Below are positions 1-11,146 of a DNA stretch of 64,000 nt, piece by piece. Below the pieces are notes generated by a model. It was not told where the DNA came from and searched no databases. It worked only from the letters and a program-made list of their open reading frames with translations. Origin of the DNA: Fusarium oxysporum f. sp. lycopersici 4287 (Eukaryota; Ascomycota; Sordariomycetes; Hypocreales; Nectriaceae); assembly GCF_000149955.1 (NCBI RefSeq), contig NC_030996.1:1319467-1383466 (forward strand), in the 5' to 3' direction. The translations under genes were made by a program, and so were the position numbers. Positions within the stretch are counted from its first letter, which is position 1, and each line of letters begins with the position of its first letter.

Positions 1-1361
1 GTGTGCTATGCTGGCTCGGTAAAGATGATTATATCGTGGCTGAAGATTGTTTCCGCATGATCTGTGATACGGCAAGGGCTATGGAGCAGGAGTTCCATCC
101 CGGATGGACTGTGAGTAATCCTTTTAATGATTCGAAGCTCAAGGGCCTGCCAAAGACCGCTGAAAATTGGAGGTTTGTCGCTCAGCTCTTTGACCTCACT
201 TGGTTCCATCGTGTTTGGCAGGTTGTATTTTTGTGGCCGTGGTCGCTTGAAGGATGAGACTAATGAACTCTGGATCTGCAGGATAATCCAAGAAGCAGCA
301 GTTAGTGCCTACGAATAATACCTCTACTGGGGTTTATATCATATTAAATTTACGAGGTCTTAACTGTAGTAGGCTAGCTGACCTTCTCAGATCACGCACC
401 GGCTCTTAGGAATGGAGTGAGGGTTGTTAAGCTCATCAGACATGTGTTCATAGACACCATGCACACATTTAATAGCCAAGACATTTGGAGAGACAGAATC
501 CTCTTCAAATCGATCTTGGATGACACACGCCCCCCACAAAAACAGCTAAGGCACTTCTGGAAAACCCGAGAGAAGCGCCTTGTGTTCTTGCGATGATCAT
601 ACACGACTCGCCAAAGGAGCTTGAGGATGAAACAATCCCAACTTGGGTTCCTCGATGGGACTCCTTTTGTAATGCCAGTGCTCGATCGGTACCTCTTATT
701 ACGACTTACGAATATCACTACTAACCCTTCAGAGCGAGAATGGGGAGCCCTCCGTTCAGCTTTATCTTCCCGTCATCTAATGCTTTGTCTATAATAGGCT
801 GGAAGTTTGATACCGTTGTCTCAGTATCATCGAAGTTTGAATTTGTCGATATCCATAGTGACTTTCAGGATTGGACACCCTACCTACACGAGAAGAATAT
901 TCTTCCCATCGAAGCAGTGTGGCTCCAGCTTCTTCGAGAGACTTCTGGATCTCCCGAGGAGTTGACTGGACCTTTCAGCTCGACTCTGGCACGTGGAAGT
1001 CCTGCTCCCCAAGATCATACTGATGACTTGTTATTCTATTGTGAAATACTTCGCAACAAGGCGGGAACAGTGATCGACTCCCCGTTTCCTTGCCGTCGTT
1101 CCAGAAAAAGCGATCTTACCAATGCTGTACGGGTATTTCAATGATCAAGAGATCGTCGTCTAGTGGTGACAACTCAAGGGAGAATGACAGGTCACATTGA
1201 TTGCTCAGGCCGATGACTGTTGCTGTATCGTCCAAGGTATGAACGTTCCTGTTGTGTTCCGGGAGCTGACGAACGCGGTATTTCAGTGCGCCGAAGAGAC
1301 ATACTGCTCCGGAGTGATGGAAGGAGAACTCTTTACTCCAGAATCGCGTTATGCTCCGTAG
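1..1361 (+). pseudogene. Decayed HET-domain (heterokaryon incompatibility) gene, 5' end outside window
   Basis: The frame from base 3 encodes a HET-like stretch: a WLG motif near residue 4, an alpha-helical segment, then WFHRVW near residue 68. The HET family expects an IIQEAAVS-like sequence directly after RVW. That sequence is present near 285-315 but in another frame and followed at once by a stop. A C-terminal-like piece is open at 740-1144 (IGWKFDTVVSV). The final segment (RRLVVTTQGRM, then VPVVFRELTNAVFQCAEE) lies in shifted frames from about 1141 to the stop at 1359-1361. HET proteins trigger allorecognition cell death in filamentous fungi. The order of homologous blocks is right but the frames do not join and no plausible intron set was found, so I call a pseudogene. 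Family assignment is from motif recognition. Confidence 0.55.
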
Positions 1362-1993
1362 TGGGAAGAGCTTCGTGTGCAGTGATAGAATGAGCCCGCA
1401 GAGTGTCCCATCTCGCGATCCCTTCAGATGCGAACCCAATCCTTATCCATGTGAATAATACCAAGAGAAATTATGTCCCAAGTGAATGCTCCTCAATTAA
1501 GACTGATATTTGGTCAAGGTTAAAGTTACGCAGGCCTGCCATGCCCCATGTGGGACGGTGAAGTGGTAATGTGGGGTAATTGATCAAAGCCCAAGTACTT
1601 CTCATGCGCAATATCCAACCAGACTCTTTGATCTCGGGTATACTCCAATCAAGACCGGCCGTATTCTGTGCTGTACTTCCGCCCGATAACGTTGCGTAGG
1701 AAGCGGTTTACCCCACAACTGCCATGACGATATCCCGGGACGTCATCTCCGCACACTTTGCCGTGTTGGGAATGTTGAAACGACCCGGACCGGACGTGGC
1801 CGCCGGCCAAAGCGAGGGTTGCCGTATGTAGAAGAACGTGATTAACGATTCTCGTGATTCTACGATATCGGAGGCGCGGGGTGATTTACCCAGTCTGATA
1901 ACTCTGCCTGAGACTCTGACTTAAGATCTGGGGCCTCCGCATCTAACAAAGCTAATTGAACCTTACTCATTTGCCCTTTGAACATCACTAAAA
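1362..1993. other. Intergenic, upstream of the alcohol dehydrogenase
   Basis: No convincing coding sequence. It presumably holds the promoter of the dehydrogenase that starts at 1994. Confidence 0.5.
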
Positions 1994-3174
1994 ATGACGT
2001 CGGATACTTACAAAGTTGCTGTTCTTACCGTATGTTACCCCACATATCATTATGCCTGACCTTGAATACTAATCCCAACAGTCATCACAGGAGCACAATG
2101 CCAAGCCCACGTTTGAGATCAAGCAGCTCCCAAGACCCGTTCCTGGTCCCAATGAAGTCCTCATCCGCCTTTCACTCACCAGTCTATGCGGCTCTGATCT
2201 AGGTATGGCCTTGGGCCATATGGGGCCCGTGGGGAAGATCCTTGGCCATGAAGGCGTAGGCAAGGTCGCAGAGCTTGGTTCCAATATTGCCAACTTGGAC
2301 CCCAGTGTCCAGGTTGGCCAAAGGGTTGGAATAGCGTGGATCCGTGATATTTGCGGAACCTGCAGCATGTGCGTTGACATCGCCAACGAGGGCGAGACGC
2401 GATGTGTCGAAGCCTTGCACTCTGCCAAAGCATATGATGGTACCTTTGCCGAGTATACGCTTGTGCCATTGCGATACCTGGCTCGTATTCCACCAACCTT
2501 CGATGACATCCCCGATGAAGAGATTGCACCGATTCTTTGTGGAGGAGTTACAGCTTACAAGGCTATCAAGAACTGCAACCTCACACCAGGCCAATGGGTT
2601 GTCATATCCGGCGCAGGCGGCGGTGTAGGAGCTCTCGGTGTTGCGTATGCTCACGCTATGGGCTATCGAGTCATTGCTGTTGACGCTGGTCCTGGAAAAA
2701 AAGAATACTGCAAAGCTCAAGGCGCTGAGCATTATGTAGATGCTTTGTCTGGCGTAGATGCGGGAAAACAAGTCAAGGATCTAACTGATGGTCAAGGAGC
2801 TAAGGCCGTCGTCGTCACCGCAACTGCTGCTGCTGCGTATCAGAAGGCGTTCGACATGCTGGGACCGTTCGGCACATTGATGTGTGTATCAATTCTTCCA
2901 GAAGAGGCCAAAATTTCCTTCCACCCACTCTGGTTCATTGACAATGGCTGGACCGTGAAAGGGTCGGCAGTAGGGACGAGGGCTGATATCCTTGAGGCTT
3001 TGCAATTTGTCAAGCGAAGACTCGTGATCCCCAAGATCAAGTGGGCCAATCTCGAGGATATTGAGGGTCTGATGGAGCAGATGTCCAAAGGACAGGTAAG
3101 TTCAGAGTCATGAAATTAATTAGAACAAGCTAACATAAATGTAGTTGGAAGGAAAGTATGTCATGAAGTTGTAG
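1994..3174 (+). CDS. Zinc-dependent alcohol dehydrogenase (MDR family)
   Basis: A 356-residue medium-chain dehydrogenase/reductase from three exons: 1994-2029, 2091-3095 and 3145-3174. It should interconvert primary alcohols and aldehydes with NAD(P)H in the cytosol or mitochondrion. Visible signatures are CGSD (catalytic-zinc Cys), GHEGVG (His and Glu of the catalytic site), a structural-zinc lobe with four Cys (DICGTCSMC then ETRC), and the Rossmann glycine motif GAGGGVGALG. The second acceptor (2090) is chosen over the AG at 2081 because only it keeps the frame into CGSD. The last exon completes the usual ADH end. Length fits tetrameric fungal ADH1-type enzymes. The physiological substrate is unknown. 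The large plus-strand ORF starting at 2205 is only part of the gene. Confidence 0.9.
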
Positions 3175-3527
3175 AGTTGGAAGGCGGAGTGCGGAGTTGG
3201 GGAGAGCTGGGAATTTGTGTTTGTGATTTGCAGAAAGTATTGAAAGTTGCTTTATGTAAGTAACTCAATACGTGAGTAACCAAAGGATTCGATTTATGTG
3301 AGATTGATGGATATTTCAACAAGATAGAAGTATTGTTCAGTGACTGCAAATTATCATGATCTTGAATCCTTGGTCGCGGGTTACTTCATCTGTCACAATC
3401 GTGAAAAGGGCTTAGGATCAAAAGTCATAAACTGAAACTTTCTCATAGACTAAGTACAGCTAGCTAGAGATAACGCGCCTCGCACAGATCAAGTCCACTT
3501 TCTTCCAAATTGATGATGTTTCTTCTA
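3175..3527. other. Convergent intergenic spacer
   Basis: Lies between the ends of the alcohol dehydrogenase and the APC permease and should hold both 3' ends. Nothing else was seen. Confidence 0.5.
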
Positions 3528-5045
3528 CTAATCCTCGCCCTCTAGACTGATCTGAGGTCCAGTGAACGTCTTTCGGAGACCACCGAACCAGAGTGCAGTC
3601 GTAAATACCAGACCCACTGCCATAACTACGATAAGGTAGTTCATGGAGGATGCCGTAACAGGCATGAAGGCGGGAAAGCAAAAGCTGACAGAGAACAATG
3701 CAACAAATAGTGTAGCCGCAGTGTTTACGGCATATCCCGCTTTCCCAAGTGAGAAAGACCTCTCAGGAAGGCAGCTACGCCCGCGAACAAGCAGCGCGGC
3801 CTGGGGGAGAGTGACAGTGATGTTGAGCGCAAAGAGTGTAAGACCAATGAAGCTGTTGTAAGCGGTGCTTGAAGCAACGTACAGAACTCCAATAATGATC
3901 TGCAGGGCAAGCATGACTGCAGTAGCTCGAACAGGACTGGCCCAGTTGAGATGCGACAGGAATGCTGAGAAAGGGACACCTCCGTCTCTAGAGAAGGACC
4001 ATATGGTTCGACCAGAGAAGATGAATAAGTTCAGAACGATGTCGTAGAACATGACGATGTAGTAGACAGACCAGATGGTGGTAGCAACTCTGTTGTTGAG
4101 AGCTTGGTTGTAGACCTCGAGAATAGGTACTGTCGACTCAATGATGGCATCGACATCCTTGATGGAGAACATAAGGGCGATAGTCCAGGCGACGACAGTG
4201 GAGATGCCGAGGCCGATGGTCAAGAAGATAGCCCGAGGGACATTCTTACTTGGGTTCGGCACTTCTTCTGCCAAGTGGGTAGGACCATCAACACCACTGT
4301 AGGCCCATAAGCAGGCAGTGATAGAGGTGATCATGGCCCAGCCATCTCCCCATCCACTGACATTCTTGTACTCCTTGAAAACAGTAGAAGCCGACTGCTT
4401 GTGATCACTAACAGCGAGAAGAGTGACCATGGAAGCGATGAAGCCAACCAACGACAACCAGAAGATGGTAGTAGTCAATCGGCCGATGGCAGCAGGGAAC
4501 CGCGAAGTGGCGGCAAAGGCGATAATGCACAGCAAGATATGCATCAAGTACGTATGCCAAGCCTCGATGCTGTATGATGGGTGCCACAGTTGGACAAGGT
4601 CAAGAACAGAGCTGGCAGCGAAGAAGTTGCAAGACGCTGTCGCAGCCATCAGGTAGATAATGGAGACCCAACCAGTATAAAAGGCAGCAACGCGTCGGGT
4701 AGACGCGGGAAAGGCCATGAAGACAATATGATACTGTCCACCAGCCGAAGGGAACGCTGAGGCCAATTCAGCAAAGCCAATGTTGATGGTAGCCATGATG
4801 ATTCCACCAGCGATCAAACCATAGATGATCGAGGGTCCTCCACCACAAGCAAGCGGTATCGCAATGCCTGAAGCAAAAGCCATCCAGGAATTGGTAGTGG
4901 TGAAGGCAAAAGCTAGGACAGACAGGGGACTGTATCGCTTCTCAAGCTGTTCACCGCCGTGGAGGTGATGGGTGGCGAATGTCTTGCCAGCAGCTTGGGA
5001 GGGCGTCAAGGACGCATTATCGGGAATATCGTGTTTCTCGGCCAT
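3528..5045 (-). CDS. APC-superfamily amino-acid/GABA/choline permease
   Basis: A single open frame of 505 residues with about twelve hydrophobic segments. The N-terminus is hydrophilic (about 35 residues) followed by the LAFAFTTTNSW transmembrane start typical of fungal GABA/choline-type permeases. The region IGFAELASAFPSAGGQYH near residue 90-110 is the conserved helix 2-3 motif of the ACT/BAT branch, and HLAEEVPNPSKNVPRA near residue 265-280 is the family signature in the middle. It should import amino acids, GABA or choline across the plasma membrane by proton symport. Length matches the family. Substrate cannot be read from sequence. No intron is needed. Confidence 0.88.
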   Translation of the reverse strand: MAEKHDIPDNASLTPSQAAGKTFATHHLHGGEQLEKRYSPLSVLAFAFTTTNSWMAFASGIAIPLACGGGPSIIYGLIAGGIIMATINIGFAELASAFPSAGGQYHIVFMAFPASTRRVAAFYTGWVSIIYLMAATASCNFFAASSVLDLVQLWHPSYSIEAWHTYLMHILLCIIAFAATSRFPAAIGRLTTTIFWLSLVGFIASMVTLLAVSDHKQSASTVFKEYKNVSGWGDGWAMITSITACLWAYSGVDGPTHLAEEVPNPSKNVPRAIFLTIGLGISTVVAWTIALMFSIKDVDAIIESTVPILEVYNQALNNRVATTIWSVYYIVMFYDIVLNLFIFSGRTIWSFSRDGGVPFSAFLSHLNWASPVRATAVMLALQIIIGVLYVASSTAYNSFIGLTLFALNITVTLPQAALLVRGRSCLPERSFSLGKAGYAVNTAATLFVALFSVSFCFPAFMPVTASSMNYLIVVMAVGLVFTTALWFGGLRKTFTGPQISLEGED

Positions 5046-5984
5046 TTTGTCGGTGTTCAGGCTCGAAGATCAAGACGGGACGCGAGGATGAAGGTCCTAT
5101 GCTCCTGTTTGAGGAGAATGTTTGTGTATTGCTGGGGGCTTTTTGTTGTCATTCGCTACGATCAATAATGCCGTCGAGGTTGCACGGCCATGAAAATATG
5201 AGAAGTAGGAAGTAGGAAGAAAGAGATTGTAGGATCAAAAGGCGTTGCCAGAGTCAAACAGTGCGACATCGCATGGGTGCAGTCGCATTCTTAAGAACGG
5301 ACACGTTCCAATGGTCTAGTCTTGATCTGCACCACCAAGATAGGGCGCGGCACGACCTCCGTTGTCGCGTGGCACCTCCAATCTTTAGTCAAACTATATG
5401 ACAATCAATAACCGCAATTTCTCAGTCATATCTCTCCCTTGCCACTCGTCTTATCTCCAACTTCCGGGGTATCTGGGGAACCTGGGGCGCGCGCAAAGAT
5501 TAGGCGAACCTTGTCAGAGCCAAGGACGTGATTCACTCTCATTTTAGAGCCGCCCTTGTTATCAGGTCTGAGACTCTTACTCGATGACTCGGTAGATGTC
5601 GCCTGGTCTTTCCAAGTACGGTTTAGTTTAACGGAGGCGAATGGAGAGGTTACGGCCGGTTAGTAGCCGGCTGGTGGGGTTTATGTGCCGAAGTCCCGTG
5701 GAAATTATGATAATGATTTTTTACGGATATCGTTATTTTGGGAGAACACGCTCGGACTTGGCCGCCGGCGAAGAACTAAACACGGAGGGAAGATGTTGAT
5801 ACTAATGTCCTTGGAGCCCTTGCTACAGGTGTCCCGATACCCCGACATTCCGTCCATCTTAGGCAATTATAAGAGCCTGTTTGTTGGTCATCGACATTAC
5901 AGTAAAAGACAGTTCATGTTCATGCACAATCATCTATACCTAATGCCACCATGTTCTCCTCAAGCAACAAACATCTTGTACATC
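5046..5984. other. Intergenic, upstream of the permease
   Basis: Contains the permease promoter (minus strand) and the 3' flank of the Thr-rich secreted protein. A 124-codon plus-strand ORF at 5685-6059 overlaps that gene's last exon in antisense and is not credible. No RNA gene or repeat was seen. Confidence 0.45.
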
Positions 5985-7329
5985 TCACCCAGAATCTCCA
6001 GCGTTCTGGATATGGCCACATGGGCCATTACTCAGCGTAGGTCCATCTTTAGGGAGTAGTTTTCCAAATGTTGTAAAGTTTGTGCCAAACGCGTGCTCTG
6101 GAAGGCAGCCAGTACCAATGACATGGTAGCACGCGTCACGATACGCAGCGGAAAAGATACAATTCCGCTTCTGATGGCACTGAACACAACAGTCATAAGC
6201 AGTGAGTAGTGGAAGAATATTGTAGTGGTTCATTCCAAGATTCACTGCATTAATTCCATGTCCGCCGTTTGCCGAATTGACGAGATTGTCAGCGTTGCAA
6301 GCAGCCCAGGAGCTTTCGGCTGGGGCAAGATCTGTTCGAGTCACTAGATGGTGATGATGGTTAGTAAGTGGTTTGTGACCACAAAAGCACGAATCCGAGA
6401 CGTACCGGTTTCAGTTTCCGTGGTGGTTTTCGTTGTAGTTGCTTTAGTGAGTGTCGAAGTTGTCGTTGTAGTGTCGTTCGCAGTCACTGTGGTATCAGCT
6501 TCAGTGACTGTACTCGTAACAAATCCTCTAGTGGTTTCATGTTCTGTAGCGTTCTTTTGATCAAGTGTAATCGCTTTTGTCCACGGTATACAACTTTTAA
6601 CATCTGTGGTTTTGGTAATCTGGAGGGTATTATAACACGCGACCCATGCCACGGAATTGAGCTGGTTCAACGGGATGCTTTTTATCGTCGGCGTCGATCT
6701 TGATGGTACAGGGGCCCTTTAGCTTCTTGGGCTTGACTTTGCGAGGAAAGACTCGTGGCGGGAAAACATGCGCAATGTCCTCCCAAGCATTCCTTCTGGG
6801 CAAGGTTCGTTTGGATAGACTTCGCTTTCGAGAAACATAACTGGATGCCGAGGCAAGGGGTGTAAACCCGGAGACCGTTGGGACTGTAACAGTTGACGTA
6901 AGGGTTGAAGTGCTGGTATAAACCGTCGTGTCAGTTTTCATGAAGGTGGGAGTCATCACATCGGTATCGGTGCCTGTGGGCCGTTAGACGATGAGATATA
7001 AAGATAATGACCACATCTTACTCACGGGTTTTTGTGATTGTGAGTGTTTTAATCTTTCGGGGAGCGGTAACCAAGGCGGTATAGATGGACCTGGTAACAA
7101 TAGTGGTAGTGACAGGACCTAGGGTGATCTTGTAGGTTTCATGTTTGTTCTTTTTTAGGCAACGTGGTTTGGTCGCGGTCACTTCGAGCTTCGTGTGAAT
7201 AGTGACAGTATGTGCATCAGTAGCCGGGGTTCTGCTCATTCTCGTTTCGCAGTATTCTCTAGTATGCGTTTCGTCCTTTTGAGCAAGGGCAGCGCCCTGC
7301 AGAGCAGAGAGGACCAGAATGAGACGCAT
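5985..7329 (-). CDS. Secreted Thr-rich protein with C-terminal apple/PAN-like domain
   Basis: Four exons (7329-7026, 6973-6672, 6619-6406, 6343-5985) give 392 residues. The ATG at 7329 is chosen because it begins a classical signal peptide (MRLILVLSALQGAALAQ); the upstream open extension starts with TTG. After the signal comes a Thr/Ser-rich, probably O-glycosylated stalk containing a basic patch (SRKRSLSKRTLPRR), which includes a possible kexin site. The C-terminal 120 residues have a Cys-rich pattern (YDCCVQCHQKRNC, then ACYH, then GTGC) resembling the apple/PAN fold of fungal surface proteins. Exon 2-3 joining needs a 52-bp intron with a weak GTTGAA donor and is the least certain junction. 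The product is likely cell-wall associated or extracellular; its function is unknown. Confidence 0.7.
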
Positions 7330-8122
7330 TGTGATCACTACAATCCCCAAATCGTGAAAAGTCCGAGCGTCAGGTGCGATAACTCTAACTTTGAGCGGGA
7401 TTGTCTTGGCTGGGGAATTGGATGCATCATCTTATATTTCTTGAAAGCAGTCAAAACGTGAAAGTCATAATCTACGTTTTCTTATCAGCATTTGTATTGC
7501 GTTAATTGGCCAAACCCTGTAATATAATTTGTAAACTATGGACCACATGTCTTATTTATAGTTGAGACCTGTCGCTGGGGCTTATAAAAGCCACACAGGT
7601 CTTGAATACAACCATGTCATCGACTTATGCGTACATTATGTGTTTCTGCAAAACATACTCGGGTAGATCACGCTCAAGGTTAAGCCAGCCCCCTCCATGT
7701 ATATCCCAAATCTATCCTGAAATACTGACCTTAGCGGTAATTATTTTGAGGCTTCAGAGTCAAAAGTCAAAGTCAATGGCATGATCATATGGAGCTGGTG
7801 GTGGTGAAAATGTCTTGTCAACTGTTTTAAACCCACTCAGATGACGGGATCTTGTAATGTCTTTGCCAATATTGACAGCAGAACCTGTAATTCAATGGAA
7901 AGGAATACTCATAGTTTGGAACGAAACTAAACCATCATTAGGACCAGCTTACGTAATATTATCGCTTCTGTTTCTTATACAGCTCCCCGTATATTCACTC
8001 TCGGATACCATGTGTCATGACCATGTTGCTACTTCGCCAGTCTCGCCTGAAATCTCTCTAAACATGATCCAAAGATATCGCACTAAGTAGTTGTGCATTT
8101 CTGCCACCGTTTAATTCCTCTT
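7330..8122. other. Intergenic, with a TATAAAAG motif on the plus strand
   Basis: A TATAAAAG-like box near 7583 precedes a small plus-strand ORF (ATG 7612, about 57 codons) with no recognisable content, which I do not call a gene. The segment otherwise holds the promoter of the minus-strand secreted protein and the 3' flank of the next gene. Confidence 0.35.
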
Positions 8123-9389
8123 TCAACAATATTCAGTTGGATTCGGGCTATTATGGTGGGAAGATTGAATTTCATTGAAAGCCGAACCTCGCAAGTTAGC
8201 AGAAGGTGAGTACGCCTTTGTCTCAGGCGACATGCCCGACGCCAGAGGCTGGTAGTTCGCTTCGTCTTGGGCCTGGGTGACAGGCTGTTGCTGATAGTAG
8301 GGGATGACTGGGGGCTGATCTGTTGTTGCAACCACGTGAGTTCCATTACCTCCTTGACGCTTTTTGTGGCGTATGAACCAGAGACCGAAGCCAATCAAGG
8401 CGAGGAGGGCAAGCCCTCCAAGAACACCACCGACAATGGCTCCTACGGTGGCAGAAGAGTTTGAAGAGGTGTCTGGTCCGGATGACGAACTCGATTCGGC
8501 AGATGAGGCAGCCTCTTGGGTCTTGCTCTCTCCTGTCGTTCCTGTCTTTGCGGTCAACTGGCCGTCTGAACTTGTAGACTCGGAATTAGACTCTAATGAT
8601 GTTTCCATGCTGGCAGTTACGCCCTTCAGCTCTTTGTACATGGCCACTTCCATATGCTTTTTCGTACAAAACGGATAGAGTGTGAGCTCATCGCCGTCAC
8701 TGTCAGTTGAAATCGCAGTAACACATCCCGAAGGGCTAGTTGAACGTTAGTTGATTATTACACCATCAAGCTATTGGTATTTACCCACCAGCATAGCTCA
8801 TTTGATGATGTTGAAGTGCAAGACGATGAAGTAAAGCACCTCGTCTTGACGTATCCATCACATCCAATGTGATTACTACTGGTTGCGCAGGTCGTAGTTG
8901 AAACGCCAGAGTAATAGCAGTAGTTCACGACCCAGACTTGAGCCTCATGATTAGCCGGGCTTGTTTTTTGAATTAATTTGTGTACTTACACTGCCCGGGG
9001 ATAGAATAGTAACCACAAACATCGTAAGTGCCTAGGGTCTGACGCTTGAGGATGTCTCTGTTGTAAGGTTTTGGTAGCTCTGTGATTGCGGGGTCAGGGG
9101 GGGAGCCTGTCAAGCCACCGCCGTTCAACGCGTGATAGACCTCTGCCATCTCATCGCTGATGCACGTAGATGTTTCTTATCGCTGCCTTTAAATTAAGGT
9201 GTATATAGTTACAGAAGTCTCAAGAGAGCAGTTAGGAGGCTGCGGGGAGAACTGGAACATAGTCAGAAAACGAGAAGATCAGGAGAAATACAGTGATAGA
9301 AGAAGCCTTACGCGGCCGTCACTTTCAGGTTCGTTCTCGTGCTTGATCCATAAATAGATGTTGGTGGCGTTACCAGAAATTACAAACAT
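8123..9389 (-). CDS. Single-pass membrane protein with Ser-rich stalk and Cys-rich ectodomain
   Basis: Five exons (9389-9312, 9251-9213, 9149-8990, 8936-8789, 8735-8123) join in frame to about 345 residues with introns of 53-63 bp. The ectodomain contains paired Cys motifs (NYCYYSG, CATSS, GCDGYVKTRC, ELCCPSGC) and N-glycosylation sites such as NATN. A Ser/Thr-rich stalk follows, then one transmembrane helix (ATVGAIVGGVLGGLALLALI) and a basic stop-transfer RHKKR. A Pro/Gln-rich cytoplasmic tail of about 80 residues ends the protein. This is the layout of fungal wall-sensor or glycophorin-like proteins. The N-terminus is uncertain: the ATG at 9389 gives no signal peptide, so an upstream signal-encoding exon is likely missing. 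The last three exons are much firmer than the first two. Confidence 0.62.
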
Positions 9390-10132
9390 GCATGGCCTTA
9401 ACGAGCAGAAGAGCGCACTCAGTGCCTTCGAGCCCAGAAAGGCCAATGAGAAGGCCACTCGGAGGTATGCAGTAGTATGCGGTTGAAGCAGAGGGGGCGT
9501 GATTGGCGATATGCCAGAGCCTTATTTGCAAGCTGAAAATGTGTGTCTTGTCTTGTCTTCGAGGCCTGCTGGAACCAGTTAAAACAAGGCTCTGGGTGAC
9601 GAGATATCTCTTGTCTCTGTCGAGATGAAGTTCTAACCAATGGTTGAAGTTTCATGTAGTTGGGATGATGCCAAGCATATTTCTTCCAGTAAGAAGAACT
9701 AGCCTGCATGTGGCGTGCGCGGGCAACGTGTTCCTTGTCAGGATCCTCAGCCGCTTTCTCACAAGCCTTAGCATGAGACATCGTCAACGATTGGCAATTC
9801 CTATTTTCAGACTTTCCAAACCCTGGTGATCGCAACGGTGGTGAATGTGGCGTTGACGATGGTAGTTGACTGCGACCAGGCCTTGATCGGGGTAGCTGCA
9901 GATCATTAGCTACATGGTAATGTCTGAGCTGACCGGACCAACCTTGGACAGCTGCGTGTTATTCTACATCCGCTAAATCGGCAAGATAACAGAAGCGGTT
10001 TCGACTACTCATAGGCTGTCACTCATGACTATTCTGACAATGATTATCTCGCAGCCCTTCTTTTGAACCACCTAATGCAACACTATAGAATTCTTAACTC
10101 CTCAAACCCAGCTGTAAGTTGGCCCATCCTCT
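9390..10132. other. Intergenic, possibly holding an unresolved first exon
   Basis: A 138-codon minus-strand ORF (9419-9835) shows no family features. An alternative frame upstream of 9389 gives a hydrophobic run (VAFSLAFLGSKALSALFC), which might belong to a signal peptide of the preceding gene, but no ATG could be placed. Confidence 0.35.
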
Positions 10133-11146
10133 TCAAATCTCAGCAGTTTCTTTCCATAATCCCCTGACCGTTATGAACTCTGTATAAGCCGCCATAAAGG
10201 AAGCTATCGTCTCCGGAAACAGTCCCCCTTCTCGTATCCAATGAACCGTCAATGGGCCATAAAGCAGAACCTGAACAAATTTCCTCCGCCATTCTGCCCT
10301 TGTCTCTTCATCTTGCTCCTCTCCGGTACGCTTGCTCTCCGATCGGTCGTATAGCAGTTGTGCCATCTCCGACATAACGTAGACACCCCAAGCCTTGAGA
10401 GACCAGACCATGAGCTTTGACTCGGTCTTGTCTGTCCACTTGAAAACGCCGCGTCTTGTAAGCCACGCCAGGTTTTCCAAGCCATAGTAACCAAAGAGTC
10501 CCATGATATATGTAGCTCTTATGGCTTTCTGAACAAGATATCTTCGTGGGTTGCTTTTCTTTCCCTCGCTCTCGTTCTCGGATGTGAAACTGGTCAGAAA
10601 TTCTTTTGCATCCGTCCATGTCGCCAACAAGCCCCATAATCTGGTAATGATCTGCCAGTCGTCTAGAATATCCGACAATGCCCTGAATCGCTCGGCGACC
10701 AGAGTTTTGTTGGCGGACAACGACCTTATCGCTGGTGAATACTTGGAAGTTGATAAGAGTGACAAAAGTCTTGGCGGTACAATCCTCAGTAAGATTTTGC
10801 TGCATTCGAAAACCCAACTTTTAAGCCTCTCAGGAATCGGTGTTTCGAGTGCCGTCGCCAGGAAATGTGCTGCGTAGGCCAGAAAGAGGATCAGAGCATC
10901 ATGGCTCTCCCGGGTATGCATCAGTCGATTTAAGTGTGAAATGAGAGCATCAAGCTTTTTGATGGGCTTCAGCATTTTGCCGTCACCAGGGGCTCGGCTT
11001 CCTGCCGACAAATTCTCTGTAGACGCATGATGTGCTTTTTCCGGTTCATCCAAGTGTTCTATCACTGGTTCAGGTAGGACTGTTCTTTACTTTGTCAGCT
11101 GGAGACTTTCTTAAATGGATGCTAGACGTTACTTCATGTCAGCCAT
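10133..11146 (-). CDS. PEX11-family peroxisome proliferation protein (Pex11C-like)
   Basis: Two exons: 11146-11133 (14 nt) and 11084-10133, giving 321 residues. The 48-bp intron has a GTAACG donor, a GCTGAC branch site and an AAG acceptor, and only this acceptor joins the tiny first exon in frame. The body carries the PEX11 pattern: an amphipathic helix near residues 45-70 (ALISHLNRLM, then DALILFLAYAAHFLA), a central helix with an AERFRALSDILDDW motif, and a C-terminal hydrophobic hairpin around YGPLTVHWI. PEX11 proteins curve the peroxisomal membrane before fission. Fungi have several paralogues; the long inter-helix loop with a charged insert fits the Pex11C group better than Pex11A. Placement in that subgroup is tentative. 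Confidence 0.78.

Noticed and set aside
5685..6059. 124-codon plus-strand ORF
   Set aside because: Overlaps the last exon of the Thr-rich secreted gene in antisense and has no recognisable composition or motif.
9419..9835. 138-codon minus-strand ORF
   Set aside because: No domain, no signal peptide; composition is not coding-like, and another frame fits the neighbouring gene better.
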